A DNA stretch of 64,000 bases from Reclinomonas americana ATCC 50394. Lineage: Eukaryota; Jakobida; Jakobea; Jakobida. The DNA lies in NCBI GenBank assembly GCA_048213135.1, contig PS015222.1, positions 1-64,000 of the forward strand, read 5' to 3'. The stretch's first letter is position 1. Each line of letters begins with the position of its first letter. Made by a program: the position numbers and the translations under genes. The notes beneath the pieces are model-generated. The model was not told where the DNA came from. It saw only the letters and a program-made list of their open reading frames with translations, and did no database searches. Positions 23,401 to 35,546 of this stretch are shown here, piece by piece.

Positions 23401-26400
23401 CGTACCAGCAAACCAGCCAACCACAGAATGAACAAACATGGATCGGGTTTGCCGAGGAGTGGGCATACGCGCACCTGTCTGAAGCGTGACGACCGACAGC
23501 ACCCTCGTCTTCCGAGCCCTCCAAGTCGCCAGCATCATTGACCGACACGGGTGAGCCGAACCCAGGCGGACCGCTTCCGCGACGACCGCCGCGTGGAGAC
23601 AATCGCGGTGATGCCTCGCCACCTGCACGAGTCGAGTGAGCACGAGTCACCAGTTGCTATTCGCATGCATCATAACTGTTGAGCGGTGGTGATCCACTGA
23701 CGGCCGCTCCCGCGACAAACAGCTTGCTGCCGGCGTACGATGCGATATCGTAAGCAGAAATGTTGCGCACTTCACCGCGCACTCGGCGGTCGGTTGCAGA
23801 GGCACTGATCAGATGCTCGCGAATGCCCGACTGCGCAATTGCCGCCGAATTCCTGTGCAAGCATGCGTGCCACTCAGCAAGTGTGCATCCACAACTGATA
23901 CACAGAAAGCCAGCCAGCCACGCAACGACTTCTTCTTCCGCTTTCTCCGACTGCGGGCCGAGGATTCATCCGACATTTGCAAGTCATCCATTGGCGGCGG
24001 TGGCACATGCGGTATTACGGGCATGCGGAAGTGATGCTGCGTTGGTGGCACCGCTCTCCTGTCCGAATACGGTCTGCGTNNNNNNNNNNNNNNNNNNNNN
24101 NNNNNNNNNNNNNNNNNNNNNNNNNNNNNNNNNNNNNNNNNNNNNNNNNNNNNNNNNNNNNNNNNNNNNNNNNNNNNNNNNNNNNNNNNNNNNNNNNNNN
24201 NNNNNNNNNNNNNNNNNNNNNNNNNNNNNNNNNNNNNNNNNNNNNNNNNNNNNNNNNNNNNNNNNNNNNNNNNNNNNNNNNNNNNNNNNNNNNNNNNNNN
24301 NNNNNNNNNNNNNNNNNNNNNNNNNNNNNNNNNNNNNNNNNNNNNNNNNNNNNNNNNNNNNNNNNNNNNNNNNNNNNNNNNNNNNNNNNNNNNNNNNNNN
24401 NNNNNNNNNNCGCACTGTGTGTCAGCATGCACCTCTTACAAAGCACGCAGCAGGCACACGAACCGCCTGCATTGCTGTCGACTGACATTGTCCACCCTCC
24501 ACCAAGAGTACCACTCGTACGTGTGGCACTCGGATGTCTTTGCAATCTCGACATCGACTGCCCGCTGGCTCCGGCGATGGCCAGTGGATGCTCCAGTGGG
24601 AATTCGATGACTCGTTGACTAACTGCACGCGGCGATGTCTGACCCGACACATTCGGTGGCGACACCGACACTGCAAGGAGAGAGAGAGAGGAAGGGAGGG
24701 AGAGAGAGAGCACAGATCCTGTCAGCAAACATCCCACGCGCACGTGCACAGAGCAACTCGCACACAACTGCGAGTGGCTGGTGACTGTCGTAGCTTGCCA
24801 CTCTTCGATCGGCTGAGCGGCCGTCCTCGCTGTGCGGCAGTGAATGAGTGCACCATTCTTCTTCAGCAACAACCTCGAGTATCGAGCTCTCAACTCCTGC
24901 ATCTGCTCCCTCTGTCTCGTCGTCGGACGGCACCAGTGTAGCTGGCGAGGAGGGATCATTGAGCGGTGGATTGAAGCCGGCGGCCCCGGGATCGAACACA
25001 AACTCCGTCTGCCACAGGCCCACCCATCAGTGTGTCAACAAAGAGACTGCCACAATGGTAACACGAGGCGCACCGGAGGGTTGATGGGCCCGCCGGAAAA
25101 CGCCGTAGCTTGACGAGACCGTGGACGTTGCTGCTGCTCGTAACTGTGACAACGCTTCGTGAATAGCATGCCCCAGTACTCTCAAGGTGTGGTGCGTCAA
25201 CCAACCTGTGTTGCCTGGCCGAGGCCGAATCGTGCGCAGTGTACTCTTGCAGCGAGCGCAACTTCTGTCGCAGCGTCTTGATCGACTGCACGTCCGACCC
25301 TGCCGCCACCAATTCCTGCAGGCTGCGTACGATGCTCTCGTACAACTCATCAAGCGCCTTGTGTGAGAGCTGCACACACCACAGTGTGAGTCTGCATGCT
25401 CACTCAACACTGCTGTGTGGATGACGTAGCGACCGCCCACCTTTTCAAACTCGGCCCAGTCGGCTGCCATGTCGGCGGCACTGGAGATGGACGAGGCGCT
25501 CATCAAGTGCGACGCCGAATACTCTGCCGTGTCCATCTCCAGCGTCCCTGACGGTGGCAGCTGTGACAAATCGAGACTCGGCACACCCATCGCCAGCGAA
25601 GAACTGCCATTCTGCTCTCGATCTGCCCACAGCAATCACACGAGCGTGAGCAATCTCCAGCATCGCCCTGAGCTGTCGCATCGCATTCCCCCGCAAGCAC
25701 ACAACGTTTCGGATCGAGAGCTACACCACGCAGGGCCGACGAAGAAACGGAGAAGGCTGCGGCGGGAGAACGCCGACGGAATCGCGCACCCATGTCGGCC
25801 GAAGAGGGCGCATTGCGGGCGACCAGACCCGTTCCATTCGATGACCACGCCTCGTCGAGGTGCGTTGGTGAGATGGTGCGGCCGGGCGGCACCGGAGGCG
25901 AGGAGGCGGAGCGTGGACCCGCTCGTGAGCCCACCAGACCACCAGCCGCCACAATCATGCGGGGAGTCGGGTCGGTCCACGACTCCAGCAACGCCGACAC
26001 CTGCATGCGCACCGCACGATACGACGGATCCTCTGCCGATTGCGAAGCGGCCGCCGCCGCCGCCGACATCCCCCCACTACGCGCCGAGTGGAAGCCCGTG
26101 CTCGAATGAGCCTGCGAGCGACTCACTGCACGACTCGGCTGCCCCGACAGCGGCGCAAGCATCGGTTCCTCGGCGGCTGCGGCCGCGGCCGCCGCCATAC
26201 TCGCCATCACTCGACTCGCCAGCGTATTCCCCGACGACGACGCCGTGGTGACCACCGTCCCACTCGGCGACGACACACTACCACCCTCCAACGAAGGCGG
26301 ATTCCGCGTCGGCAGCGAGCCTCGTCGCTGCTCAACGAACGCCACTGTACTCGGCTGCTGCTGCTGCTGGAGCTGCTGCTGGCTACGCTGCCCTTTGCGC

Positions 26401-26849
26401 GGTGACAGTATCCGCTTGCTCCCCTGCAATCCCATCTGCTCCTCGAGATTCACCGACGCACGAGCCGTGTTGGGTCGCTTGGTGCTGAACCGACGCCGAT
26501 GCTGACCACGGAGAGAGAGTGTAAGCGTGAGCGAGAGTACATTGCAAACGATCATCCGTTATATATGCGTGGATGAACTCCCCTTTCCTCGCCCCCCTCC
26601 CTCACCCACACACACATGTGACGAAACTTCACGGTCAACGGCTTGAAAGCGTCGCGCGGCAGCCTCTTGCTGTGCCAGGGCGGCGTTGCTGGGCGGCACC
26701 AACACCGGCAACGCCAACGGATGATGGTGATGACTCTGCTGCGGCTGCTGCTGTTGACTGTTGTGTGCCTGCTGAGAGGGGTGTTTCGCCTGCGCATGAC
26801 GCGCAGCCGTCGCCACCGCGGAGAGCGCGTGGTGGCCACCCGACATCAA
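20464..26849 (-). CDS. Long Ser/Pro-rich protein of unknown function
   Basis: A chain of more than a dozen minus-strand exons runs from MMSGGHHALSAVATAARHAQ (start 26849) to GVPMLPASKR and TAG at 20464. I do not recognise the family. It contains poly-Gln, poly-Ala and Pro-rich tracts, a KRKKK basic patch, and helical parts such as LSHKALDELYESIVRSLQEL (about 25310-25370), HKPRH-type basic exons and, near 22430-22630, SKEAPSVDPLDDLLERQLLA, which look structured. No membrane span is visible. The gap at 24080-24410 breaks the model. An intron with a GTTGCG donor (after AKLHRH near 20850) keeps the frame. I joined all exons into one gene because they share strand, style and spacing, but two adjacent genes cannot be excluded. 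Confidence 0.5.
24080..24410. other. Assembly gap in the Ser/Pro-rich gene
   Basis: 331 undetermined bases within the minus-strand gene. Confidence 0.99.
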
Positions 26850-26949
26850 GTGACTGCGTGATTTTATTTTATTTGTCCGGATTGTATCGGCCGGTCCGGC
26901 AGAGTGGTGGACTCACCCATCGTTTGTCTGTCGCGGTGAGAGCACAAAT

Positions 26950-27033
26950 NNNNNNNNNNNNNNNNNNNNNNNNNNNNNNNNNNNNNNNNNNNNNNNNNNN
27001 NNNNNNNNNNNNNNNNNNNNNNNNNNNNNNNNN
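26950..27033. other. Assembly gap
   Basis: 84 undetermined bases that remove the start of the plus-strand gene that follows. Confidence 0.99.
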
Positions 27034-28775
27034 TGCTGCTGCTGCTGGCAGTGGTGGCGCTGCCGCTGCCGGCGCCGCCGCTGGTGGCAGTGCTGGTGCT
27101 GGTGGTGCCTCTTCATCGCGCGCGCACGGTGCTGACGCCTCGGGTGGACCGTCGCACTCTCGCCGCTTCCCGAACCTGCAGGCCGTACTGAACGCCAAGG
27201 ATCTGACACACGAGGAGCGACTGGCTGCGCGCCGTCCATTGCTCATTGCCAAGGCCGACACCCGTCCGTGGCACGCGCAGCGAAGGAATGAGGTGTGTGT
27301 GTGTGTCTGTGTGCAGCAGCAGCCACATGTCCGTCTGACCATTGTGTGTCTGTGTGGCAGATGATGAAGACGGCGGTGATTACGGACTCGGCCAAGACTG
27401 CCGATTTGGCGCATGCGATTGAGGAACGCAATCTGTGCAAGATTGTCGATCCGAGCGTCGAGCTCACGGATCAGATTTGGGTGCGTGACTATCGCGTGTT
27501 CGGTTCTTTCATTGGTTTTCGTGTGTACTCACGGGTTCGGTCTCCTCAGCTGTCCCGTGGACTGGTGGCATCTGATCACTTTATCCACACACATCGACTG
27601 CTGGATTTGCTCTTCAACACCAAGTGCATTGTGCACTCGGTCACCGAGGACCACTTCCAGCAGACGCTCGATCGCAACGATCTCACGTGGACCACGCACT
27701 GGCGCACACGTCTGTTCCCGCGCGGTGGCGTGGTGATTGTCGACCTGCACAGTATTTTCCAGAAGCGTCTGCGGTACGCGATGAAGGACTTGGCGCGCAT
27801 GGTCTTGGTGCGTGACGGTGTTGACAGTGGGAGCTAAAACAACAGACGGTGGTGGTCTCACACGTGGACGTGCGCTGTGTGCAGGAGTTGAACGCTGCCG
27901 AGAACAGGATCAACCCGTGGAACATCATGGTGTTTGACATTGATTACGACGACATTTTCGATGCCGATGTGCCGGCCGTGCTTCGTCCGTTGCGTTGGCT
28001 GTGCAAGTCGCATTCTATCACAACGGGAAGTGTGCCAGGAGCTGACGACCGCCATTCCGTTGACAGTGTGCGCTCGGATCTCATTGGCAGCATCTCCGAC
28101 AACCACCGTCAGGGCCTGCTGCGCATCGTCGGACCGGACATGTACGGTCCGATTCCGCCGCCGAAGCCCGGCGCCAATCAATCCGAGGCTCGTGCGGAAA
28201 TGATTACGCAGTTTGCCATCTCACACGCATACGCTGGTGAGTCTTTCATCTCTTTTTATTGTGAACGCGCGCACACACACACACACACATTCAGTGTCTC
28301 ATTCCGTCACCGCGCAGAGCGTCGCAACATCCGGTCCACCATTGTGATTAGCGAGAGCTACCGAGCCATTTCCAAGTGCGAGAAATTTGGCGTGGTGAGT
28401 GTTCTTTGTGTGGTGCGCTGCCTCGATTTTTTTGTTCACCAGGTGTGCGTGCACAGCCGGCCTTCTTTGCCGGGGAAATGGATGTGATTCGCGCGTGTTG
28501 GGAGCGTCTCTTCCCGTCATTCCGCAGTTGCGTCCACATTCTCTCTCGTGTATCATCTGGTCGCACGCGCGTATTCACACTCGCCCTCACGCTGCAGAGC
28601 TTCACGACAATCGCGCACGCGGTGGCGACGGCGGTGGTCCTGGCGGTGGACGAGACAATCGTGGTCGTCGAGGTACTGCTTCTGTGCGCGCTTGCTTGCA
28701 TGTCCACCTACCAAGTGCAGTTTTTTTCTCACACGCGGTTGTGTGTGCGTTAGATTCCGGTCCCCCACCTCCGCC
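27034..28775 (+). CDS. Orphan conserved-looking protein, both ends in gaps
   Basis: The 5' end is in a gap. Visible exons begin in an Ala/Gly-rich region, then KDLTHEERLAARRPLLIAK, MMKTAVITDSAKTADLAHAI, HRLLDLLFNTKCIVHSVTED, RLFPRGGVVIVDLHSIFQKR, INPWNIMVFDIDYDDIFDAD, STIVISESYRAISKCEKFGV and FFAGEMDVIRACWERLFPSF. The next exons are Gly/Arg-rich (GGGPGGGRDNRGRRDSGPP), suggesting RNA or protein contacts, and run into the gap at 28776. The central part has the even hydrophobic pattern of a globular alpha/beta domain, but I cannot assign a family. Phases agree across five introns, including one GTTGCG donor near 28525. No catalytic motif is evident. Confidence 0.65.
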
Positions 28776-28844
28776 ANNNNNNNNNNNNNNNNNNNNNNNN
28801 NNNNNNNNNNNNNNNNNNNNNNNNNNNNNNNNNNNNNNNNNNNN
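28776..28844. other. Assembly gap flanked by CA repeats
   Basis: 69 undetermined bases next to an ACAC run. It hides the C-terminal end of the orphan gene. Sequence from 28845 to 29008 is CA/GT-rich with no gene seen. Confidence 0.95.
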
Positions 28845-29008
28845 ACACACACACAAACGCACACACGCACACATGCGCGCGCGCACACGTACCTGCTCTG
28901 CTGACCATATCGCCTCCACGTCCATGTTTGTTGCTTGTGTGTGTGTGTGTGTGTTTGTGCTGCACGCGCCAAAGAAAACTGCTGCTTTCAATGAACCGGA
29001 ATCTCGTC

Positions 29009-29014
29009 AATAAA
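29009..29014 (+). terminator. Candidate polyadenylation signal AATAAA
   Basis: A plus-strand AATAAA lies between the orphan gene and the convergent CAP-Gly gene, at a place that suits the 3' end of the orphan gene. Confidence 0.3.
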
Positions 29015-29048
29015 ATTGGCTAACATCATCATTTGGGCATTATCAAGT

Positions 29049-32000
29049 TTACTCCTGTGCAGCTGCGTGATCGGCAAATGTTCTGGCCTTGCCCACTCCC
29101 CGCGCAATGTACGTGTGACCGCGCCAGCCCTTTTCGCTCTGCGACTGCGCCGTCAGCGACTCAGACACGGTGCCGGCGGCGGCAGCGGCGCGTCGATCGT
29201 GCGAGTGCGTTTCCTCGTATCGTCGCAGCGCCATCTGTGCCACGTCTGTGGCGGAAAGCGCAGCACTGCCACCATCTGGTGCGTCAGGATCGTATTTGGG
29301 CGAGGGTGCGCGACGGTTTTCGACCGTTTTCTGAATCGAGCTCTCCGTGTGCGAGATCAGCTGGTGGCTGGGCGGACCGGTGACCACCGCCGGCTTCTCG
29401 TCCAGCCGATCCAAGTTGACCTCGGCGTCGGCAAAGGTCGCTGCGGTGCGCACGCGGTCCAGAAGCACGCGTGTCTCCTCCACGGCATGATCGTAAAGGT
29501 TTTCCTGGAAAAACTGGCGCGAGAAGCGTCCGAGCTGTACCGGCCCCCCGTTCGGGACAGCAGCATCCGTCTCCGCTGTGCTTTCGTCGCCACCGCCGGT
29601 TAGCAGGTCACGACCTGATAGCAGCGCAGGCGCCGCCCGGACAGCACGCGGCTCTGTAATTGTTGTCTGCAGAATCCAATTCATAAAATGAGAACGCATC
29701 CTGCTGGAGTGCGCACACTTCCGAGTCCGTTACGCACCGCTTTGCGCAACAACACCAACTTGTTGGCGGGCACAAACAGGCCGAACCCGTCGGGGCAAGT
29801 GAAATACCGTCGGCCATCGACCTCGCCGTCGTGTCGGCCGTCTGCAAACAACACACACGGTCAGATCCATACAGCGCAACCACTCTTTTCGAGAACACAC
29901 GCACCTCGGGTTAGCAGCACCACGCCCGCCCACAGGCCCTCCGCAAAATCGGTGGTGCCCACGTACGCCACCGTGCCCTTGACCGCCACCGGAGCCGCCC
30001 GACTCAGCAGACCGCGATTTGCGACACTGGAGGCAATCGACAGCATGGAACCGACACCATCGGCAGCTGACAACTCGTCGGCCGCAGCTGCTGCCGTCGT
30101 CCCCCGCGGCGTTTGCGGGTTGGAGGACGCCGCACTGCCGGCTGTCGGCACGATCGCGGCTCGCTTCTTAATGTACACCATGACACGATCGCCCACGCCG
30201 ACATCCGGAATGGTCTCCGGACTCTTTCTCCATGTCGGTTTCGCCGCTTTCTTGGACTGCCACGAAGTACGCACAAAACATGAGCAGAGATAGATATGCG
30301 CAGACTCCACACAAGCGTGTATGTACCGCTTCAATCGCCGCCAGCGGATCCCACGTTGGTTGCTTGTGCGCAGCAAGTGGTGCCTGCACCATCGGTGAAC
30401 ACACATGGACACAGACGAGGAGGTGACGGAACATGTCGACGCACTGCGTAGAGCCGTGTGGAAATGGCTTCGGCGCGGGGCGACAGCGGGGTCGACATGG
30501 TGATGCGCTTTCGCACACGTTCGGCGGCACTCTTGGGCTGCCGTCGATCAAGTAAAGGTAAGAATCAAGTTCACAGAGAGAGAANNNNNNNNNNNNNNNN
30601 NNNNNNNNNNNNNNNNNNNNNNNNNNNNNNNNNNNNNNNNNNNNNNNNNNNNNNNNNNNNNNNNNNNNNNNNNNNNNNNNNNNNNNNNNNNNNNNNNNNN
30701 NNNNNNNNNNNNNNNNNNNNNNNNNNNNNNNNNNNNNNNNNNNNNNNNNNNNNNNNNNNNNNNNNNNNNNNNNNNNNNNNNNNNNNNNNNNNNNNNNNNN
30801 NNNNNNNNNNNNNNNNNNNNNNNNNNNNNNNNNNNNNNNNNNNNNNNNNNNNNNNNNNNNNNNNNNNNNNNNNNNNNNNNNNNNNNNNNNNNNNNNNNNN
30901 NNNNNNNNNNNNNNNNNNNNNNNNNNNNNNNNNNNNNNNNNNNNNNNNNNNNNNNNNNNNNNNNNNNNNNNNNNNNNNNNNNNNNNNNNNNNNNNGAGAG
31001 ATGGAAACACACACTCACCGCAGCAGCTGCGGCCGCAGTCCGTCGCGGAGAGCCTGGAGTTGACGCGATTGGCGATCCGTCCTTGGAGGTTGGGGGAGAG
31101 AGTGACGATCGGCTGCTGCTCAGCGGCGGCGCGAGGTACTGCTCGTGTCGCACAATTCCGCGCTCAGCGTACAGCAGGCGCATCGTGTCGAACTCGGAGT
31201 CGAACTGCAGACGACGCAACACGCACGTGTGTGAGTGGAAGGACATCCACAACTGGCATGCATGGCGTTGGTGCCCGCGTACCTTGTTGACGAAGCGAGT
31301 TGGCGACGACAATTGTGCATGTGTCACCGCAATATCAATCACAGCCTCGTTCAGCTCCTCGCGCTTCTCCAGAGCCTCGGCACACTTGGCGCTCATGGCA
31401 GCGGGCACAAACGGCTCCAGCAGGTGCGTGAGTGCCTCCAGCTCGCCGATGCTGATGAGGTCGGCGGCAAACTCCAACAACGATGTCAACTCACGCACAC
31501 GAAATCTCATCTCGCGCCGCCAGCCTTCGCGCACATGAGATCCATCGGCGTCCGACATACCCAATGCCGCCACCGTGCGCTGCAGCAGCGCCAGCGAAAG
31601 GCGCGCGTGCGCGTGGTACAGGCCCCAAAAGTCGCTCTTGGAGTTCTGTGTGCACGCACACACAGTCGTTCAGCGACTCATTGCCCCAAAGGATCGGGCG
31701 CACATACACGCAACATCGGCCCACAGAAGCGCCACCGACGACGGTTTCACAAAGGCTCCGTGCCCGGGTGGACACGCAAAGTACCGCACGCCGTCCACCT
31801 CACCGTCGTGCTGGTGCGGCGTGCGCTTGCTAGTCAACACATCACGCTCCGCCGTGGCCACCCCAAGCCACATGCCCGCCGCAAACTGCGTGTGACCGAC
31901 AAAGAGAACACGGGCAAGTCGATGATCGCGACCCACAGTCACCGCATCGCCCTCGTGATACAACTGCGCAAACTCGGCCTCGGCATCGCCCGCATCGCCA

Positions 32001-32382
32001 CCGCTACCGCCCTCCGTCTGCACCAACCAATGTGAGTGTGTTCCTGTGGAGAGACAAGAGTGTGTGGATCGCCGAGTGGACGCACTGGTCGGGCAAACTG
32101 CTGGAGAGCGACTTGCGTGGCGGGGAAGTCGGTGTTGGTGACAAACAGGTCGGCTAATGCATCCACTTGCCGCTCCTGCGATGATGACGAGAAAATAGAC
32201 ATGAGTGTGTTGTGAGGGAGTGAGAGAGTGTGTGTGTGTGTGTGTTGACGAAACCAGTTCGGTCTCTCGCGCGCACAGCAGCTGATCGTCCTCTGCTGGA
32301 GAGCACAGAGGGTGTGAGTGTGAGTGAGAAGAGTGTGAGCACTATATATGAAACCAATTGCCAACGAACCTGTTGATGCCAT
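29049..32382 (-). CDS. Protein with two CAP-Gly domains
   Basis: The start MASTEDDQLLCARETEL (ATG 32382) splices in phase to ERQVDALADLFVTNTDFPAT. The first CAP-Gly domain lies at about 31720-31960: ARVLFVGHTQFAAGMWLGV, then HDGEVDGVRYFACPPGHGAF. The second lies at about 29750-30010: KGTVAYVGTTDFAEGLWAGV, then HDGEVDGRRYFTCPDGFGLF. CAP-Gly domains bind the EEY/F ends of tubulin and EB proteins, so a microtubule or cytoskeletal role is likely. Between them is a helical region (LLEFAADLISIGELEALTHL) and a Ser/Pro stretch broken by a gap at 30585-30995. The C-terminus is helical (VQLGRFSRQFFQENLYDHAV). It is not clearly dynactin p150, CLIP or a tubulin cofactor. The final exon could alternatively end near 29027. 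Confidence 0.85.
30585..30995. other. Assembly gap in the CAP-Gly gene
   Basis: 411 undetermined bases between the helical region and the second CAP-Gly domain. Confidence 0.99.
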
Positions 32383-32686
32383 GCGTCTCTCTGCGCGCGT
32401 AATCAGACACAGACACACACACAGCGATCACAGAGACACAGGCAGAGAGTGAGTGTGTGCAGCGACAACGCGCTGCTGTCTGAGACTGTGCATGTATGTG
32501 TGTTTGTGCTCACCAGAGGAAGGGGGTTTCGGAGCAACTCCAAGACAAGAACAACACACTGAGGCAAGGGAAGAGACAGTGGCGAGTGCGCGACTGAGGA
32601 AAGAGCAGACAGGTAATATAAGGCCCGCGGTTTGTCGTTCATTGAAGCAGACCGTGGATATCCGGATTCCACAATCTCACTGCGTC

Positions 32687-35546
32687 ATGGAGCTCGCGTC
32701 ACTGCGACACACGCTGCCTGCGAGTGAGCAGCAGCAACAGCAGCAGCAGTCAGGCAGCACCTCCTCCGTGCGTGGCACCATAGTGGCAGCATACCAGTAC
32801 CCGGCGCCCAACAAACAGGCAAGCAGCGACCCCACCTTTGAGAGTGAGCTGCGCGAGGCCATTGCTGCGGTGCGTGAGAGTGTGCGTGCGCACGCAGTAG
32901 AAGACATGCCTGTTGCGCTCATGTGTGCGTGCGTGCGTTAGTTGTATCATCATGTGCTTCCCAACCTGGAGCTGTCGGCGGTGCTGGAGATGTTGGACGG
33001 GGGGCAAATGCAGACGATTGCGTATCTGCGCTCGGTAGCCGATGTCAAGGCGGAGCGAGGGGCGTTGGAGAGGCAGCAGAGTAAGCGGTTGGTGGCGGCC
33101 GCCGCGGCAACGGCTTCGTCGGTGCATCGGCGAGGGGCGCATCGACAGCAGCGGTCGCCGACGGGCGCCATGCGGTTGAAGAAGAAGAAGAGGAGTCGGA
33201 AGGATGATGATGATGATGATGACGAGGAAGAGGACGAGGAAGAAGACAGTGATGAGGACAGCGATGATGATGATGAAGAGGAAGACGAGGATGAGGAAGA
33301 GGAAGACGACGATGACGACGACGACGACGAGGAGGAAGATGAAGAGGATGAGGAAGAGGAGGAGGAGGAAGATGGTGCGGTGTGGTGTTTGTTTCTCGCT
33401 CGCGGTGCGGCGATGATGCTTACACGTGCGGCACAGATGTGATTGACAAGGAAGACAAGGGAACGCTCAAGTTCACGGCACAGGAGGCTGTGGTTCGTTG
33501 ATCTTGAAGATGTGTGTGTGCCTTTGACGCTGGCTCATTGTGGGCTTGCGGTGTGCAGACTGCGACGCATCGCATTGTGGGCGCGGTGTCGTGGGAGTGG
33601 CCGACGCACTTCACCACGAGGTTACGCGTGTTGCAAATCACGCTTGTCGGTGTGCGGCTCAAGTACCAGTATGCGCGCCTCGGAAGCCATTTGCTCTCGG
33701 TGAGCGTGTGTGTCTGCAGATCGGTGTGTTATGTGTGTGCGTCGGTGCGATGACTGACGCGGAGCGAGTTGCGGCAGATTGCCACCGACCCGAAAGTCGT
33801 CGGCAGCTTCGATGTGGCCATGACGTACGCCGATGTCACCTCTCTCAACTTTTGGCGCCGCAACGGCTTCAACGATGATCCCATTCTCAATCATCGGTGC
33901 GTGCACACCTCCCCACCCCATTGCCATTCGCTTTGTGTGTGTGTGTCTGTCTCACTCGCTGCGCGACGCAGCTTCGCGGGTGTGAGCAACGAGTGGGACG
34001 GCAGCTTGCTCATGTGCAAGATGGGGAACACTGCGTATCCCGACTCGCAGTCTCGTCTGCCACCCGGGGCACAAGCGTTTGATTACATGGCGCTCAACGA
34101 TGAGTGGAGCGACATGAAGGCATGGTGCGTGTGCCATGACGGCTGTCGAAGATTTTTTGCCAGTGGGTGTTGTTGGCACTCACAGGCGGGTTGACAGGCG
34201 TGACAAGCAAGTGGATGCGTACGCACAACAGTTGTTCATGATGGAGCGCATGCGCGCCGAAATCATGTATCTGCGCAAGCGGGTGAGTGAGGGGTGTTGG
34301 CAAGAAGAAAATAACGAGGATACTCACTACATGTGGTGCATGCATGCAGGTGGTTGACAGCGACATGCAAGTCGAACATCTGATGCGAGACAATGTGCTG
34401 CTCCGCACGCAGCTCGACGAGATTCGCCGCAGTTGCGTCGACTGTTCTCCACCTCTGCCCGTCACGCCTTCACTCACGGGTATTGTTGTGTTACACAGCC
34501 GGTCGCGTGGAGGCCGCCGCTGCAGTCAAACCCGCCGCGTGGACTTCGTCGCTGGTCATGGGCGTGCCGACGCCACTAGTGGTTCCCCTGCTGACGCCGC
34601 TGGGAAGCGAAGGCGCGCCCCCAGCGTCGTCACTGTCGGCACCGGTGTCGCCCAAGTCGCTCTCGCACAGCAACAGTACGCCTCCACCCGAGTCTGCCTT
34701 GCGTCGGCGCTCGTCGGTGAGCAGCGCCGACGGCAGTCCACTGAAGGCGTCGGCGGCCAAGGTGGATTCGCCCGGCGATCGCAAGCAGGCTAGCTCACCG
34801 GCCGATGCCAGCAAGCGCGTGGCGCGGCCACCGGTGGTCGGCAGCCCGGCCCGCAAGGCCGCGCCCGTGGTACAAACAGGCGTGGCGGTGCCCGACGCCA
34901 AGTCCGGCAGCTCATCGCGTTCATCTGCACATGCGCGCGACAGGAAGAGAACCGATGATCCCACCACTGCCTCCTCCTCCTCGTCTTCCTCCTCAAGGTG
35001 AGTCTTTCTCGGCCTCGCCTGAGAGTGGCTCAAGGGAATAAAACTAATGAGCCTACGCGCTGTGTCTCTTCTTTCGGCTCGTCTGCAGTGGAGCGCGCAA
35101 GGAGCAGGAGGACGCGGTGCGCGAGTTTACCGCATCCATGGCCGCCGTGGCCGTGAGCGCCAGCTTTGATCCCGCGGCTCCATCCGACGCACCGGCCGTC
35201 AGTGTGCTCGACGTGCAAAAGGTGTTGCAGCAGTGCGGTCGGACGCATTGCACCCCAGTTTTTTTGGTTCTCACCAGTGCTGCAGTGTTCATTCTCCTCG
35301 GGCGACATTCGTGACCGTTTCTTCGCCAAAGTGGCAAGTCTCGGCGAGGACACTCGATCCTGCCGCCTATATTTCGTCGCCGATGTGCGAACCATTGAGG
35401 TGTGTAATCGTATGCACCACAACTACTCAAAAATCAGCTCACGCCCACGTAGAATGTATTCCATTCTGGCTTCTCCGTTTCGCGACCCNNNNNNNNNNNN
35501 NNNNNNNNAAGCGCTGGGTCTCTTCAAGTTTGAGTATATGCTTTAG
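32687..35546 (+). CDS. GNAT-like acetyltransferase with acidic linker and coiled coil
   Basis: ATG 32687 begins MELASLRHTLPASEQ followed by poly-Gln. After a helical segment (LPNLELSAVLEMLDGGQMQT) and a Lys/Arg patch comes a pure Asp/Glu tract of about 65 residues (33200-33375). Then follows a GNAT-like fold: HRIVGAVSWEWPTHF, the acetyl-CoA-loop-like LKYQYARLGSHLL, SFDVAMTYADVTSLNFWRRN and WDGSLLMCKMG. Next are coiled-coil helices (QQLFMMERMRAEIMYLRKRV; MQVEHLMRDNVLLRTQLDE) and a Ser/Pro/Ala-rich region. Late exons read EQEDAVREFTASMAAVAVSA and FFAKVASLGEDTRSCRLYFV. A 20-base gap at 35489 precedes the probable end LGLFKFEYML, which overlaps the 3' end of the convergent gene. A chromatin or nuclear role is suggested by the acidic and basic tracts, as inference only. 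Confidence 0.65.

Noticed and set aside
33188-33416. Plus-strand Met/Arg-rich open frame over the acidic tract
   Set aside because: It is an out-of-frame reading of the GAT/GAG repeat that encodes the Asp/Glu tract of the GNAT-like gene.
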